Part shown: positions 44,872 to 54,027 of the stretch, piece by piece | Layout: every line of letters begins with the position of its first letter | Position numbering within the stretch: position 1 is the stretch's first letter | Assembly (NCBI RefSeq): GCF_030269545.1 | Contig: NZ_BSTN01000007.1 | Coordinates: forward strand, 269,013 to 333,012 | Reading direction: 5' to 3' | DNA: 64,000 nucleotides | Source of the DNA: Actinomadura sp. NBRC 104425 | GTDB taxonomy: Bacteria > Actinomycetota > Actinomycetes > Streptosporangiales > Streptosporangiaceae | Notes under the pieces: generated by a model | The model's input: only the letters and a program-made list of their open reading frames with translations | What the model was told of the DNA's origin: nothing | The model's database searches: none | Translations under genes and position numbers: made by a program

Positions 44872-46208
44872 CACGCAGTGAGCGTACCGACACCGCTCTC
44901 CCGGCGCGATGAACTGTCGCAAACAGGCCGCCCGGACAACCGGTCGACCAGCCGTCGCCCGAGCAACACGATCAGTGCCAGCGCGGCCAGCCCGAAGCAG
45001 CTCTGGATGATCCGCCCGACCACGAGTGAGGGGATCGAATGGTCGGGGCCGATCAGCCGGGTCCCCCACCACGGCAGCGGGAACAGGAAGTACAGCCAGA
45101 TCAGCCCGGCGAACAGGCATCTGCGCATGTCCCGCCCGTCGCCCAGCACCGCGCCGATCACCGGGATGATCCACACGAGATGGTGGATCCAGCCCACCGG
45201 CGACAGCAGCACCGACAGCAGGCCGGTGATCGCGACGCCGGCCAGCAGGGCGGAGCGGGCGTCCGGGCCCGGCGGCATCGCGTCGGCGGCGAGCGTCGCG
45301 CGGCGGGCCAGCCGGAACCCGTGGTAGCCCACGTAGGCGACCAGCGCCAGCCACAGCAGGCTGGTGACCGGGCCGGGCAGGTAGAGCCGGGCGAGCATGC
45401 CGTTGATGGCCTGGTTGGTGGTGCCGTTGACGGCGCCGGTGCGGTCGCCGCCCTCCAGCAGTGCGCCGAACCAGTAGTCGACCGAGTCGCCCGGCAGCAA
45501 CGCGAACCCGGCCAGACTGGCGACGGCGGCGGTCAGCACGGCGTTGGCGGCCGCGTCCCGCCGCCCGGTGATCCAGAAGTAGATCAGAAAGACGCCCGGC
45601 ACCAGCTTGATCGCGGCGGCCAGGCCGACCAGCAGGCCGCGCGGCCAGCGCGGCGTCCGCACGCAGCAGTCGGCCAGGCACATCGCCAGCAGGAACAGCC
45701 CCACCTGGCCGAACCGCGCCTGGTCGTACACGGGGACGAGCCAGGCCGCGGCGCCGACGAGCGCGCCCGCCGCCGGCGGCGCCCAGCGGCCCGCCCGCCG
45801 GATCAGGTCGCGGAACGACAGCCACACCACGATCGCCAGCGCGACGTACAGCAGCACCATCCACGTCACCTGGGCCGCGCCCCACGACATGAGGGTGAAC
45901 GGCACCGCCAGCGCGGCAGCGATCGGCGGGTAGGTGAACGGCAGCAGCTGCGGCGGCTGGGTGAGCACCTCGTACAGCGGCGCCCCGCGCAGGACGGCGC
46001 GTCCGCCGTCCCGGTACACCTCCAGGTCGACCATGCGCTGGTCCGGGGGGTTGGTCAGCCAGTGGACGACGATCGGCGCGACCGCCGCCACCACGACGCA
46101 GATCCCGGCCGCCAGGATCAGCAGGTTCGCCGGCGAGGCCGCCGGTGCGGACGGGGCCGGCGCCGCCCGCCGGCGTTTCGGCTGGTCCGTCCCGATACGT
46201 TCGCCCAT
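44871..46208 (-). CDS. GT87-type polyprenol-phosphate mannosyltransferase (integral membrane)
   Basis: 445 residues with about 10 hydrophobic helices. The loop after helix 1 carries the acidic pair region in PDQRMVDLEVYRDGGRAVLRGAPLYE. The end of the first third reads AAIKLVPGVFLIYFWITGRRDAA, a typical DUF2029/GT87 block. GT-C enzymes of this class transfer mannose from polyprenyl-phosphate-mannose outside the membrane in lipoglycan synthesis. Start ATG preceded by GATGGGG. Divergent from the 46249 gene. Confidence 0.85.
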   Translation of the reverse strand: MGERIGTDQPKRRRAAPAPSAPAASPANLLILAAGICVVVAAVAPIVVHWLTNPPDQRMVDLEVYRDGGRAVLRGAPLYEVLTQPPQLLPFTYPPIAAALAVPFTLMSWGAAQVTWMVLLYVALAIVVWLSFRDLIRRAGRWAPPAAGALVGAAAWLVPVYDQARFGQVGLFLLAMCLADCCVRTPRWPRGLLVGLAAAIKLVPGVFLIYFWITGRRDAAANAVLTAAVASLAGFALLPGDSVDYWFGALLEGGDRTGAVNGTTNQAINGMLARLYLPGPVTSLLWLALVAYVGYHGFRLARRATLAADAMPPGPDARSALLAGVAITGLLSVLLSPVGWIHHLVWIIPVIGAVLGDGRDMRRCLFAGLIWLYFLFPLPWWGTRLIGPDHSIPSLVVGRIIQSCFGLAALALIVLLGRRLVDRLSGRPVCDSSSRRESGVGTLTA

Positions 46209-46235
46209 GTCCCCATCCTGATGTAAGCCGCCCAC

Positions 46236-46241
46236 TACCCT
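46236..46241 (+). promoter_or_regulatory. -10 box of a leaderless transcript
   Basis: TACCCT, then 7 nt, then the ATG of the large membrane protein gene. Confidence 0.55.
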
Positions 46242-46248
46242 GGCACGC

Positions 46249-48510
46249 ATGACGCATCGGGGGGCGGCGGCCGAGACGCGCAGGGTCGTGGCGACCATTG
46301 TGGCGGTCGGCGCGGCGCTGCTCGCGCTGTTCGCCGTGTCGTCCCCTCGCGCCCACGCCGCCTCCGCCCGCTCCGCTGCCGCGCCCGCCGGACGGGTCGC
46401 GATCATCGGCATCCCCGGGCTCAAGTGGAAGGACGTCACCCGCGGCGGGACGCCGACGCTGTGGCGGCTGACCGGGCAGGGCGCCGCCGGCGCGCTCAGC
46501 ATCCGCACCACCCGGGTCAACACCTGCCCGATGGACGGCTGGCTCACGGTGTCGGCGGGGCAGCGGGCCCGGCTGGCGCACGGCGACTGCGCACTGCCCT
46601 CGGCGCCGGTGACGGCCGCGCGGCCCGGGGCGCAGGAGGGCGCGCCGCCGGAGGGCGGGGCGCTGGCCCCCGGCTGGCAGACGATCAAGGACGACAACTC
46701 GCGGACCTCCTACCACGCCCGGGTGGGCCTGCTCGGCGATGCGGTGCGCGGCGCGGGCGGCTGCACCCTGGCCGTCGGGCCGGGCGCCGTGTTCGGGCTG
46801 GCCGACGGGGCGGGACGCGTGGACCGGTACGCCCCGTCCCCCGACAAGGTGCCCGCCGCCGACTGGTCGCGGTGCGCGCTGATCGGGGTGGAGATCGACG
46901 ACATCTTCCGCGCCTACCTGACCGCGGGGGTGGACGCCGAGGGCGAGCAGGTACCCGTAACCGGCCGCGCCCGCGCGCGCGCCGCACGCGCGGCGGACCA
47001 GCGGGTCGCCCAGGTGCTGGCGGGTCTCCCCCAGGGCACCACGGTGCTGGTGGCGGGGCTGTCGGACACGGGCATCAAGCCGCACATCCGCGTGGCCATA
47101 GCCCAGGGGCCCACCGGAGAGGGCGGCAAGACGTACCAGCCGGGCTACCTGACGTCCAGCGCCACCCGGCAGACCGCCCTGGTCACCCTCACCGACCTCA
47201 CCGCGACCACGTTGCAGGTGCTCGGGCTCCCCCAGCCCAAGGAGGCGGTCGGGTCGGCGTGGCGCACGTCCGGGGGCGGCGACGCCACGACCATGGGAAA
47301 GGTCGACCGGCTGCGGGACGAGGACGTCGCCGCCCAGGCGATCCGGCACGTGCAGGGCGGTTTCTGGTGGGTGCTGGGGGGCGCCCAGCTGCTGCTCTAC
47401 GGCATCGCGGGCGTGGCGCTGCGGCGGCGGTGGAACGTCCCCGCGTCCCGGGCGCGCATCCTGAGCACGACGCGGTTCATCGCCCTGGTCGGGGGCGCGG
47501 TCCCGGTCGCCACATTCCTGACCGGCATGGTGCCGTGGTGGAACCTGCCGTACCCGACGCCGGCGCTCATCGCCACCGTGCTGGGGTTCAGCGTGCTGGT
47601 GGCCGCGCTGGCGTGGGCGGGGCCGTGGCGCGGCTCGCTGCTCGGCCCCGGGCTGGCGATCGCGGCCGTGACCGCCCTGACTCTGGCGGCGGACGTCATG
47701 GCCGACTCGCGGCTGCAGCTCAACACGCTGATGGGCTACAACGCGATCATCGCCGGCCGGTTCTACGGGTTCGGCAACCAGGCGTTCTCGCTGTTCGCGG
47801 CGGCGGCGATCCTGACGGCCGCATGGCTGGCCGAGCGTCCGGTGCAGGCGGGCCGCCGGGTCGGCGCCGTGGCGGTCATCGCGGCGGTCGGAGCGGCGGC
47901 GGTCGCGGTGGACGGCCTGCCCGCCTGGGGCAGCGACTTCGGCGGCGTGATCGCGATGGTGCCCGCGTTCGCGGTCCTCGGCCTGATGGCCACCGGGCAG
48001 CGGGTGTCGGCGCTGCGGGTCGGGCTGTTCTGCCTGCTGGGCGCCGCGCTGGTGCTGCTGATCTCCTACGTCAACTCGCGCAGCGCCAACCCGACGCACC
48101 TGGGCCGGTTCTGGCAGGACCTGATGAACGGCGACGCCTGGGACGTGGTGGTGCGCAAGTTCGGCGCCATGCTGCGCAGCCTGGGCTACTGGCCGTTCAC
48201 GCTCGCGCTGGCCGCCGCCATCGCATTTTTGTACTTCGTGCTGATCCGTCCGCTGAAGTGGCGGGCCTCGCTGCTGGAACGGCTGTACGAGCGGTGCGCG
48301 ACGATGCGTCCCGCGCTGGTGTGCGCGCTCACCGTCGGGGTGGTCGGCACGCTGGTGAACGACTCGGGCGTGGTGATCCTGTCGGTGGCGTTCAGCCTGG
48401 CGACCCCGCTGCTGCTCGCGGCGGCGGTCCGGGCGCTGGAACTGGATCTGGCCGCCGAAGGCACAGCCGCACCGCAGCGATCAGGATCACCGTCAGCATC
48501 ACCGGGATGA
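46249..48510 (+). CDS. Large membrane protein with alkaline-phosphatase-like extracytoplasmic domain
   Basis: 753 residues. A signal-anchor (about 12-38) precedes an extracytoplasmic domain (about 45-360) starting RVAIIGIPGLKWKDVTRGGTPTLWRL, whose layout resembles alkaline-phosphatase-superfamily proteins. About ten transmembrane helices follow (from WWVLGGAQLLLYGIAGVALR onward), including GYNAIIAGRFYGFGNQAFSLF. Function unknown; the neighbouring mannosyltransferases suggest cell-envelope glycan metabolism. Its 3' end overlaps the convergent mannosyltransferase gene by 119 bp. Confidence 0.82.
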   Translation: MTHRGAAAETRRVVATIVAVGAALLALFAVSSPRAHAASARSAAAPAGRVAIIGIPGLKWKDVTRGGTPTLWRLTGQGAAGALSIRTTRVNTCPMDGWLTVSAGQRARLAHGDCALPSAPVTAARPGAQEGAPPEGGALAPGWQTIKDDNSRTSYHARVGLLGDAVRGAGGCTLAVGPGAVFGLADGAGRVDRYAPSPDKVPAADWSRCALIGVEIDDIFRAYLTAGVDAEGEQVPVTGRARARAARAADQRVAQVLAGLPQGTTVLVAGLSDTGIKPHIRVAIAQGPTGEGGKTYQPGYLTSSATRQTALVTLTDLTATTLQVLGLPQPKEAVGSAWRTSGGGDATTMGKVDRLRDEDVAAQAIRHVQGGFWWVLGGAQLLLYGIAGVALRRRWNVPASRARILSTTRFIALVGGAVPVATFLTGMVPWWNLPYPTPALIATVLGFSVLVAALAWAGPWRGSLLGPGLAIAAVTALTLAADVMADSRLQLNTLMGYNAIIAGRFYGFGNQAFSLFAAAAILTAAWLAERPVQAGRRVGAVAVIAAVGAAAVAVDGLPAWGSDFGGVIAMVPAFAVLGLMATGQRVSALRVGLFCLLGAALVLLISYVNSRSANPTHLGRFWQDLMNGDAWDVVVRKFGAMLRSLGYWPFTLALAAAIAFLYFVLIRPLKWRASLLERLYERCATMRPALVCALTVGVVGTLVNDSGVVILSVAFSLATPLLLAAAVRALELDLAAEGTAAPQRSGSPSASPG

Positions 48511-49960
48511 CGCCCGGCCGCGCCACGTCCAGCAGGAAGTCCAGCGAGGACGGCAGCCCGATCAGCTTCGGGTCGCGGGCGGGCAGGTAGCCGAGGCTGA
48601 GCGCGCCGGTGTGCGCCAGCAGCACCCAGTCGAACCGCGACCACGGCAGCAGCGCCAGCGCCGCCCACGCGAACCCGCTGTACCAGGGCAGCTCGTAGGG
48701 CGTGGCCAGCAGCCAGGCCAGCACCAGCGCCGCCGCGACCCGTTCGCCCTCGACGCCCGTGCCGGCGGCCCCCTCGGCGGGACGGGCGCGGGGCAGGGCG
48801 CGGGCCAGCAGCACCGCCAGCACCGCGAACAGCGCCAACCAGCCGATCTTGATGAAGACGCGGTTCTGCCGGCCGAGCAGCAGGTCGGCCAGATGCCAGG
48901 GGGTGGCCAGCGACACCTGGTCGGCGGCCCGCCTGAGCTGGTCGAACGTGTGCGGTCCGGTGAACGCGTAGGTGGCCGCCGTCACCGCCAGCGCCCCCGC
49001 GGCCAAGGCCGCCAGGCGGAGTGCGGCGGCGCCCCGGCCCCCCGGCGCGCGGCCGTCGCGGGCCAGCGCCCAGGCGAGCCCGCCGCCGACGAGCGCGGCG
49101 GGCACCTTGATCGCGCCGCCGACGGCGATCAGCGCCCCGGCGCCCAGCGAGCGCGGCACCGTGCCGGGACGGCCGCGCCGCGCCGCGAACAGCGCCAGCC
49201 CCGCCACCATCGGGCAGACCGCCAGCGCGTCGTTGTGTGCGCCGCCGACCAGGTGGTACAGCAGCAGCGGATTGCACGTCCACAGCAGCGCGACCCGCAG
49301 CCGCCGTTCGGCGGTGCCGGCGGTGCGGTAGAGGATCCAGGCGGTCAGCGCGAACGCCAGCGCGTTCAGCAGCGACAGCACGAACACCGTCAGCCGCACC
49401 GAGTCGCCGCCGACCCAGGACGCCAGGGCCTGCGTGCCGGTCGCGACGGGCCCGTACACCGACGGGGTGCGCCGCCACTCCTCCACCTCGCTGATCACCG
49501 GGTCGCCGGGCACGTCCACCGCGCGGGTGACGTAGGGGTCGTGCCCGGTGACCGCCATGCGGCCGTAGGCGGCGTAGTTGAGGTGGTCGGCGGACCCGAC
49601 CGGCGGCATCAGCGCGAACGCCGCCGTCACCAGCAGCCCCGCCGCCATCAGCGCGCCCGGATGGAACCGCCGGCCCTTGTGCACGGCGCGCCAGCACAGC
49701 GCCAGGCCCGCCGTCCCGGTTATCATTCCGGCTGCGACCAGGCCGATCACCAGGTGCGGCGACGGGTGGACGGTCAGCGAGTAGGGCGGTTGCCCGGCCG
49801 GGCCGCGCAGTTCGGGCTGCATGGCCGAAGGGCCCAGCAGGGCCGTCAGCAGGAAGCAGGCGAGGCTCGTCCCGACGGCGGCGAGGCCGATGCGGGCCCC
49901 GGCGGCGCCGGTGCCGCTCGCCGCGCCGGAGGATGCGGCACCGGGACGAGACGGGGTCAC
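48392..49960 (-). CDS. Polyprenol-phosphomannose-dependent mannosyltransferase (MptB-like GT-C)
   Basis: 522 residues with about 12 hydrophobic helices. The conserved region SADHLNYAAYGRMAVTGHDPYVT (about 120-142) is the catalytic loop of MptA/MptB-type alpha-1,6-mannosyltransferases; WTCNPLLLYHLVGGAHNDAL is another hallmark. It would extend the mannan core of lipomannan. GTG start overlaps the stop of the GT2 gene (GTGA), so the two are coupled. The last 25 residues or so are Pro/Ala-rich and overlap the convergent gene. Confidence 0.88.
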   Translation of the reverse strand: MTPSRPGAASSGAASGTGAAGARIGLAAVGTSLACFLLTALLGPSAMQPELRGPAGQPPYSLTVHPSPHLVIGLVAAGMITGTAGLALCWRAVHKGRRFHPGALMAAGLLVTAAFALMPPVGSADHLNYAAYGRMAVTGHDPYVTRAVDVPGDPVISEVEEWRRTPSVYGPVATGTQALASWVGGDSVRLTVFVLSLLNALAFALTAWILYRTAGTAERRLRVALLWTCNPLLLYHLVGGAHNDALAVCPMVAGLALFAARRGRPGTVPRSLGAGALIAVGGAIKVPAALVGGGLAWALARDGRAPGGRGAAALRLAALAAGALAVTAATYAFTGPHTFDQLRRAADQVSLATPWHLADLLLGRQNRVFIKIGWLALFAVLAVLLARALPRARPAEGAAGTGVEGERVAAALVLAWLLATPYELPWYSGFAWAALALLPWSRFDWVLLAHTGALSLGYLPARDPKLIGLPSSLDFLLDVARPGVIPVMLTVILIAAVRLCLRRPDPVPAPGPPPRAAAGSPG

Positions 49961-50682
49961 GGCAGGCGGGTGCCGCGCAGCAGCCGCGCCACGGCCGGTT
50001 CGCGCACGGCCAGGGCGCGCGCCACGTCGCGGAACTGCCGGGCCCGGTGCAGCTGGGACCGCCAGTCGGTGCCGGTGGCCCGGTGCGCCAGCGGCACCTC
50101 CACCTCGGTCACCCTGAATCCCCGGCGCAGCAGGTCGATGGTCAGGGCGGTCTCGACGCCGAACCCGGCGGCCAGCGGACGCGCCGCCTCGAACGCGGCC
50201 CGGGTCAGGCAGCGCTGCCCGTTGAGCGGCTGCGTCGCCTCCCAGCCGGTGGCGCGCCGGATGCCCTCCCGCGACAGCCGCACCACGAACCCGTGCCCGC
50301 CCAGCTTGACCGTGGTGGAGAACACCGCGATCGCCATGTCGGCCTCGCCGCGCCGCACCGGCTCGACGAGCGGGGCGGCGTCGCGGGCGGTCTCGGCCAG
50401 GTCGGCGTCCAAGAACAGCAGGTGGCGCGGCTCGCGGCGGTCGTCGTCCAGTAGCCGCACCGCCTCGGCGCCGCTCTCCATCGCCGCGCCCTTGCCGCGG
50501 TTGCGGCCGTGCCGCACCACCTTGGCCCCAGCCTGCTCGGCGACCCGGGCGGTGCCGTCGGCGGAACCGTCGTCGACCACCACGACCAGCCCGGCGCCGG
50601 GCAGCTCCAGCGCCGCCTTGACGGTCGCCGCGATCCGGTCCGCCTCGTCCTTGGCCGGGATGACCACCGCTACGTCCTGCAT
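49957..50682 (-). CDS. GT2 family glycosyltransferase (DPM1-like)
   Basis: 241 residues. VAVVIPAKDEADRIAATV is the GT2 entry strand; VVVVDDGSADGTARVA, then HLLFLDADLAET (DXD) and GFGVETALTIDLLRRG follow. No transmembrane helices, so it is a cytoplasmic enzyme that probably makes polyprenyl-phosphate-sugar or a similar donor for the coupled GT-C enzyme. ATG at 50680-50682; the upstream extension is Arg-rich and rejected. Confidence 0.87.
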   Translation of the reverse strand: MQDVAVVIPAKDEADRIAATVKAALELPGAGLVVVVDDGSADGTARVAEQAGAKVVRHGRNRGKGAAMESGAEAVRLLDDDRREPRHLLFLDADLAETARDAAPLVEPVRRGEADMAIAVFSTTVKLGGHGFVVRLSREGIRRATGWEATQPLNGQRCLTRAAFEAARPLAAGFGVETALTIDLLRRGFRVTEVEVPLAHRATGTDWRSQLHRARQFRDVARALAVREPAVARLLRGTRLP

Positions 50683-50813
50683 ACGGGCGATCGTAGTGCG
50701 GGTTCGCGGGGACCGCCCGCCAACGGCAGCGACCCGCGGGGTCGTTCCCCCGCGGGTCGCTCGTCGTTCACGCGGTCGTCGGCGCCGGGCCCCGGATCTG
50801 CCGAGGCGCCGGA

Positions 50814-51149
50814 TCAGCCGACGTCGAGGACAGGCACCGCGTCGCACACGGTGAACACCGTGTCCAGTCCGGTCACCTGCAGGATGCGCCGGACGGCCGG
50901 GCGCGGCGCGGCCAGCTCCAGCGAGCCGCCCTGCTCCTTGAGCCGCTTCATGGCCGCCAGCAGCACGTTCATGCCGGTCGAGTCGCAGAATTCGACGCCG
51001 CTCAGGTCGACGACGATGCGGTCGACCGGCTCGCGCAGCAGGCCGGCCAGGGCGGCCTGCAGACGCGGCGCGGTGTACAGGTCGAGCTCGCCCGTCGCTG
51101 TGACGACGGCGTTACCTCCCTGAGACGCGGTCGAGACATTCAGCTCCAC
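50814..51149 (-). CDS. STAS-domain anti-sigma factor antagonist
   Basis: 111 residues. The STAS fold reads ELNVSTASQGGNAVVTATGELDLYTAPRLQAAL, then VVDLSGVEFCDSTGMNVLLAAMKRL, with the phosphorylatable Ser in the DSTG motif. Unphosphorylated protein binds an anti-sigma kinase and frees a SigF/SigB-type sigma factor. I chose the GTG at 51147-51149 because TAGTGT lies 7 nt upstream (leaderless pattern); a GTG three codons earlier overlaps that box. The partner kinase is not in view. Confidence 0.9.
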   Translation of the reverse strand: MELNVSTASQGGNAVVTATGELDLYTAPRLQAALAGLLREPVDRIVVDLSGVEFCDSTGMNVLLAAMKRLKEQGGSLELAAPRPAVRRILQVTGLDTVFTVCDAVPVLDVG

Positions 51150-51156
51150 GATCGGC

Positions 51157-51162
51157 ACACTA
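51157..51162 (-). promoter_or_regulatory. -10 box of the leaderless STAS gene
   Basis: TAGTGT on the - strand, then 7 nt, then the GTG start. Confidence 0.55.
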
Positions 51163-51444
51163 TCGGGCCGAGCGGCGACGGGCCAGGGGGTTGCCCGAAC
51201 CGCCGTGTCCCTGCGTCCGGTACGTATGACCTTGGTGTATGACATTGGGTAATGTCTTGATTGCAGCACTTGGCGGGCTCCTCCCGCTATGGGGGTCTCC
51301 CTTGGGTGCGGACTGTGTAATTCCCCTCCGCGCGGCCCAAGAATTAGGGGACGCTGAGCGGGTGCGACAGCGGCAGAGGCAGGCGGCGGGCCCCGGACGG
51401 CGCCCCGCGAGCCCGGCGGCGACCCCGCGCGGGGGGTGCCGCGC

Positions 51445-51810
51445 GTGAAGACCGAGCGAGACCCGCGCGAGGTCCGGCTGCGCGAGCGCATCGAGGCGAT
51501 CCGGGCCCGGTCGGCGAAGTCGACCCCGTGGCGTTCGTCCGTCCAGTACCTGTCCCGACTGGTCAACGACACCGGGCATGTCCCGGTCAAGGTGCGGCTG
51601 TCACGCGAGGACCTGTCGTTCTTGGCGGGCGCCCGGGAAGAGGTGATCATGCTGGCCGACCTGGCGGTCCGCCTGATCGAGCTGCACCGGCCGCAGGACT
51701 CGGGCGGCATCACCAGCGACCCGGACAGCCCCATCCGCCGCTGCCGCGCCTGCATGTGGCGCTGGCCCTGCCCCACCTTCCGCGCCATCGACGAATCCGT
51801 GACCCGCTGA
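51445..51810 (+). CDS. Conserved actinobacterial protein of unknown function
   Basis: 121 residues from the GTG at 51445, with a G-run at ribosome-binding distance; a GTG three codons upstream is the alternative. It reads KTERDPREVRLRERIEAIRARS, then VKVRLSREDLSFLAGAREEVIMLADLAVRLIELHRPQD and a C-terminal Cys/Trp cluster (RRCRACMWRWPCPTFRAIDE) that may bind metal. No membrane helix. The last motif is seen in small actinobacterial proteins near regulators, but no function can be stated. Confidence 0.7.
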   Translation: MKTERDPREVRLRERIEAIRARSAKSTPWRSSVQYLSRLVNDTGHVPVKVRLSREDLSFLAGAREEVIMLADLAVRLIELHRPQDSGGITSDPDSPIRRCRACMWRWPCPTFRAIDESVTR

Positions 51811-52134
51811 CCCGCCCACCCCGCCCCCCGACCTCGCCCCCGCACGAGCGACGAGCACTGCCGACCGAACACCTGCGCTCCTGCGTGCACGCAGGCAGTC
51901 GGCCGCGGCCGGCACGCCGGTACCGGTGTGGCAGTCGAGGTCACGACGGGGCGGGGAAGTCGCGGAGGGCGGCGCGGGAGCGTGCGGTGGGGAGGCTCGC
52001 CCTGCGGTGGTGCGCTGCGCCTGGTGGTTCCTCGGCTCGTTCCGAACGAGGCGTTCGGCTCAGCCGGTCGCCGCGGGCGTCCGGGGGTTCGGCAGGCCGG
52101 GCGTCCAGGGCCGACCACTCCCCCGAGGTATCGC
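51811..52134. other. 324-bp gap without a supported gene
   Basis: The region is GC-rich with only Pro/Arg-rich shadow frames. It should contain the promoter of the 52135 gene; no box is convincing. Confidence 0.4.
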
Positions 52135-53016
52135 ATGAACGCACCTTCCGTCATCGCGCTGCTTCTCCTCGCGAGCGCGGTCTGTTGCGTGCTCGGCTAC
52201 CTGTACGCCCGTGAAGGCGCGGGCGCGGGGGCGCGTCACCGGGTTGTTATGGACGGTCTGTTTAATGGCCGCATGTCCTCGACCCGGACCGCCCCCTCCG
52301 GCGGAGCGCCGATCGTGGCGTTGCTGATCGGCGGCGCCGCCGCCACGGCGATCAACGCGCTGTTGGTGATCATTTACATCTACCTCGTCATCGAGATGGG
52401 CCAGGATCCCGACGAGCCGGTCTTCGACGTGTACGCCACGATCGAAAGCGTGGTGGTGGGGGCGGCCGTCTCCGGGCCGTTGCTGTTCACCCGTCCGCGC
52501 GGGCCGGTGGCGCCGATTCTGGCGGTCGTGTTCGCAGTTTTCGCCGACGTCGTCGGGGACATCCTCGGCTACTACGGCTACGGCCTGATGCACGGCACAA
52601 TGCCGAGGTTGGAGTACATCAACGTGTACTTCCGCACCTTCGGCCACTACACCGCGTTCGTCTGGTTCCTGTTCCTGCTGGGGCCCGTCGTGGCGGCGGC
52701 ACTGGCCGGGCTGCGCGTCATGATGGCGGGCCGGGCGGCCCAGCAGCAGCCCGCCGCCGGGCCATGGGGGGCGCCGCAGCCTCCGGGCGGCCCGTACACG
52801 CCGCCCCCGGTAGGCAGCGGGTACGCGGCGCCCGGGGCCGGTGGGCCGTACGCGCCGCCGCCCGGAGGGTACGGGCAGCCCGCCCCCGGGCAGCCGTACC
52901 CCGCACAGCCGAACCCGGGGCAGCAGCCGTATCCGGGTGCTCCCGGCCAGCCGAACCCGGGGCAGCAGCCGTATCCGGGTGCTCCCGGCCAGCCGAACCC
53001 GGGGCAGCCGGGGTAG
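52135..53016 (+). CDS. Polytopic membrane protein with Pro/Gly/Tyr-rich repeat tail
   Basis: 293 residues; GAGG 7 nt before the ATG. Hydrophobic helices lie near 5-24 (SVIALLLLASAVCCVLGYLY), 58-83, 100-118, 122-142 and 175-200. The last 90 residues or so are PGG/PYPG/QPNPGQQ repeats, typical of cytoplasmic tails in actinobacterial membrane proteins. A later ATG (52273) could be the real start. Function unknown. Confidence 0.72.
   Translation: MNAPSVIALLLLASAVCCVLGYLYAREGAGAGARHRVVMDGLFNGRMSSTRTAPSGGAPIVALLIGGAAATAINALLVIIYIYLVIEMGQDPDEPVFDVYATIESVVVGAAVSGPLLFTRPRGPVAPILAVVFAVFADVVGDILGYYGYGLMHGTMPRLEYINVYFRTFGHYTAFVWFLFLLGPVVAAALAGLRVMMAGRAAQQQPAAGPWGAPQPPGGPYTPPPVGSGYAAPGAGGPYAPPPGGYGQPAPGQPYPAQPNPGQQPYPGAPGQPNPGQQPYPGAPGQPNPGQPG
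52906..53007 (+). repeat. 42-bp tandem repeat encoding the Pro-rich tail
   Basis: Two identical 42-bp units (52906-52947, 52948-52989) and an 18-bp partial third unit (52990-53007) encode QPNPGQQPYPGAPG. They are probably unstable in copy number. Confidence 0.9.
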
Positions 53017-53755
53017 CCGGGGCAGGACGTCCCCCCGCCGCAGTAAGCAGCAAACCCGTAGGGGACGCCCGGCCAGGGCGCGGCCCCACAAGCCCGGCCG
53101 TCGGTTGCGGCGATGCTCCGATCGCGCGACGTCGGCAGGTGAAGGCGGGCTCGGACGGGGCCAAGGCGGTATCCCCGCGCGCTCTTCCAGCAGCGCGTAG
53201 GCGTTGCGGTCGACCAGCACGACGGCCACCGCCGGCGCGCCGGACGGTGCGGCGCCGGCGGGGGCCGTGGCGCGCCGGTCGGTGAGTGCGCGCAGCCGGT
53301 CGCGGGCCGGCAGCAGCACCGAGCCGAGCGCGATCAACCAGGGCACGACGGCAGCTCGGGGGCCCTGGCAGCCACGTTACGAAGAGACCTGCCCCGAGGG
53401 GCGGCCGGGTCCCTATCAGCGGTCCATCGACGCCACCAGACCGGGTGAACCCCAGGATCATCAACCACAGGGACGATCAGTCATGCATGGCCCGGCGACC
53501 AAGATTCCCGCTTGCCGGGGACACGAAGAAGGTAACGGGCGGTCGGTGGTCAACCGGCTTTGTTCGGCTCTATGGCCGACGCCCGCACCGTCGCGTGCCC
53601 GAGGCCCTCAGCAGCCCGGTCAGGGGGTCTCGCGCAACGCGGCCGGCCCTGACTCCGTCTCAGGGTGGCGTTCCGCCTTCGGGTGGGTGAGCGCGGCCGC
53701 CTGGTCGTCCCACAGGGTGATGACGCGTCCGGCACCGCGCAATACCGTGAGAGGC
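53017..53755. other. 739-bp gap; possible gene remnant on the - strand
   Basis: A - strand frame from 53346 down to about 53160 looks coding (WLIALGSVLLPARDRLRALTD, AVAVVLVDRNAYALLEERAG). It then runs on antisense through the repeat tail of the previous gene with no stop until 52060. It may be a small truncated gene. The rest holds only shadow frames. Confidence 0.35.
53743..53748 (+). promoter_or_regulatory. -10 box of a leaderless transcript
   Basis: TACCGT, then 7 nt, then the ATG of the 56-residue membrane protein gene. Confidence 0.5.
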
Positions 53756-53926
53756 ATGGGACGAACAATTCTGATGGTCGTCGGCGTGATTCTCGCCCTG
53801 TGGCTGCTCATGAGCGTCATCGGCTGGATCCTGTCGATGCTGAAGCTGTTCTTCTTCGTCGGCTTCGTCGCGGTGCTGGTCTTCCTGGTCGTCACCCTGG
53901 TCGCCAAGGGCGCCAAGAGCAGATAG
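53756..53926 (+). CDS. Small two-helix membrane protein
   Basis: 56 residues, almost entirely hydrophobic: ILMVVGVILALWLLMSVIGWI, a short turn with Lys, FFFVGFVAVLVFLVVTLVA, and a basic end KGAKSR. It probably forms a helical hairpin in the membrane. Function unknown. The start is supported by the leaderless -10 spacing. Confidence 0.7.
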   Translation: MGRTILMVVGVILALWLLMSVIGWILSMLKLFFFVGFVAVLVFLVVTLVAKGAKSR

Positions 53927-54027
53927 CGCGGGCCGGGCCGCGGAATCTCGCGGGGGCCCTTGCCGCCGCCCGCCGGTGACCTCATGATGCGCAAACAACC
54001 GTGGTCACCGGCGAAAGGGGATCCTCC

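Noticed and set aside
52060..53346. 428-residue - strand frame
   Set aside because: Only its first 60 residues or so look coding; the rest is antisense to the membrane protein gene and its repeats.
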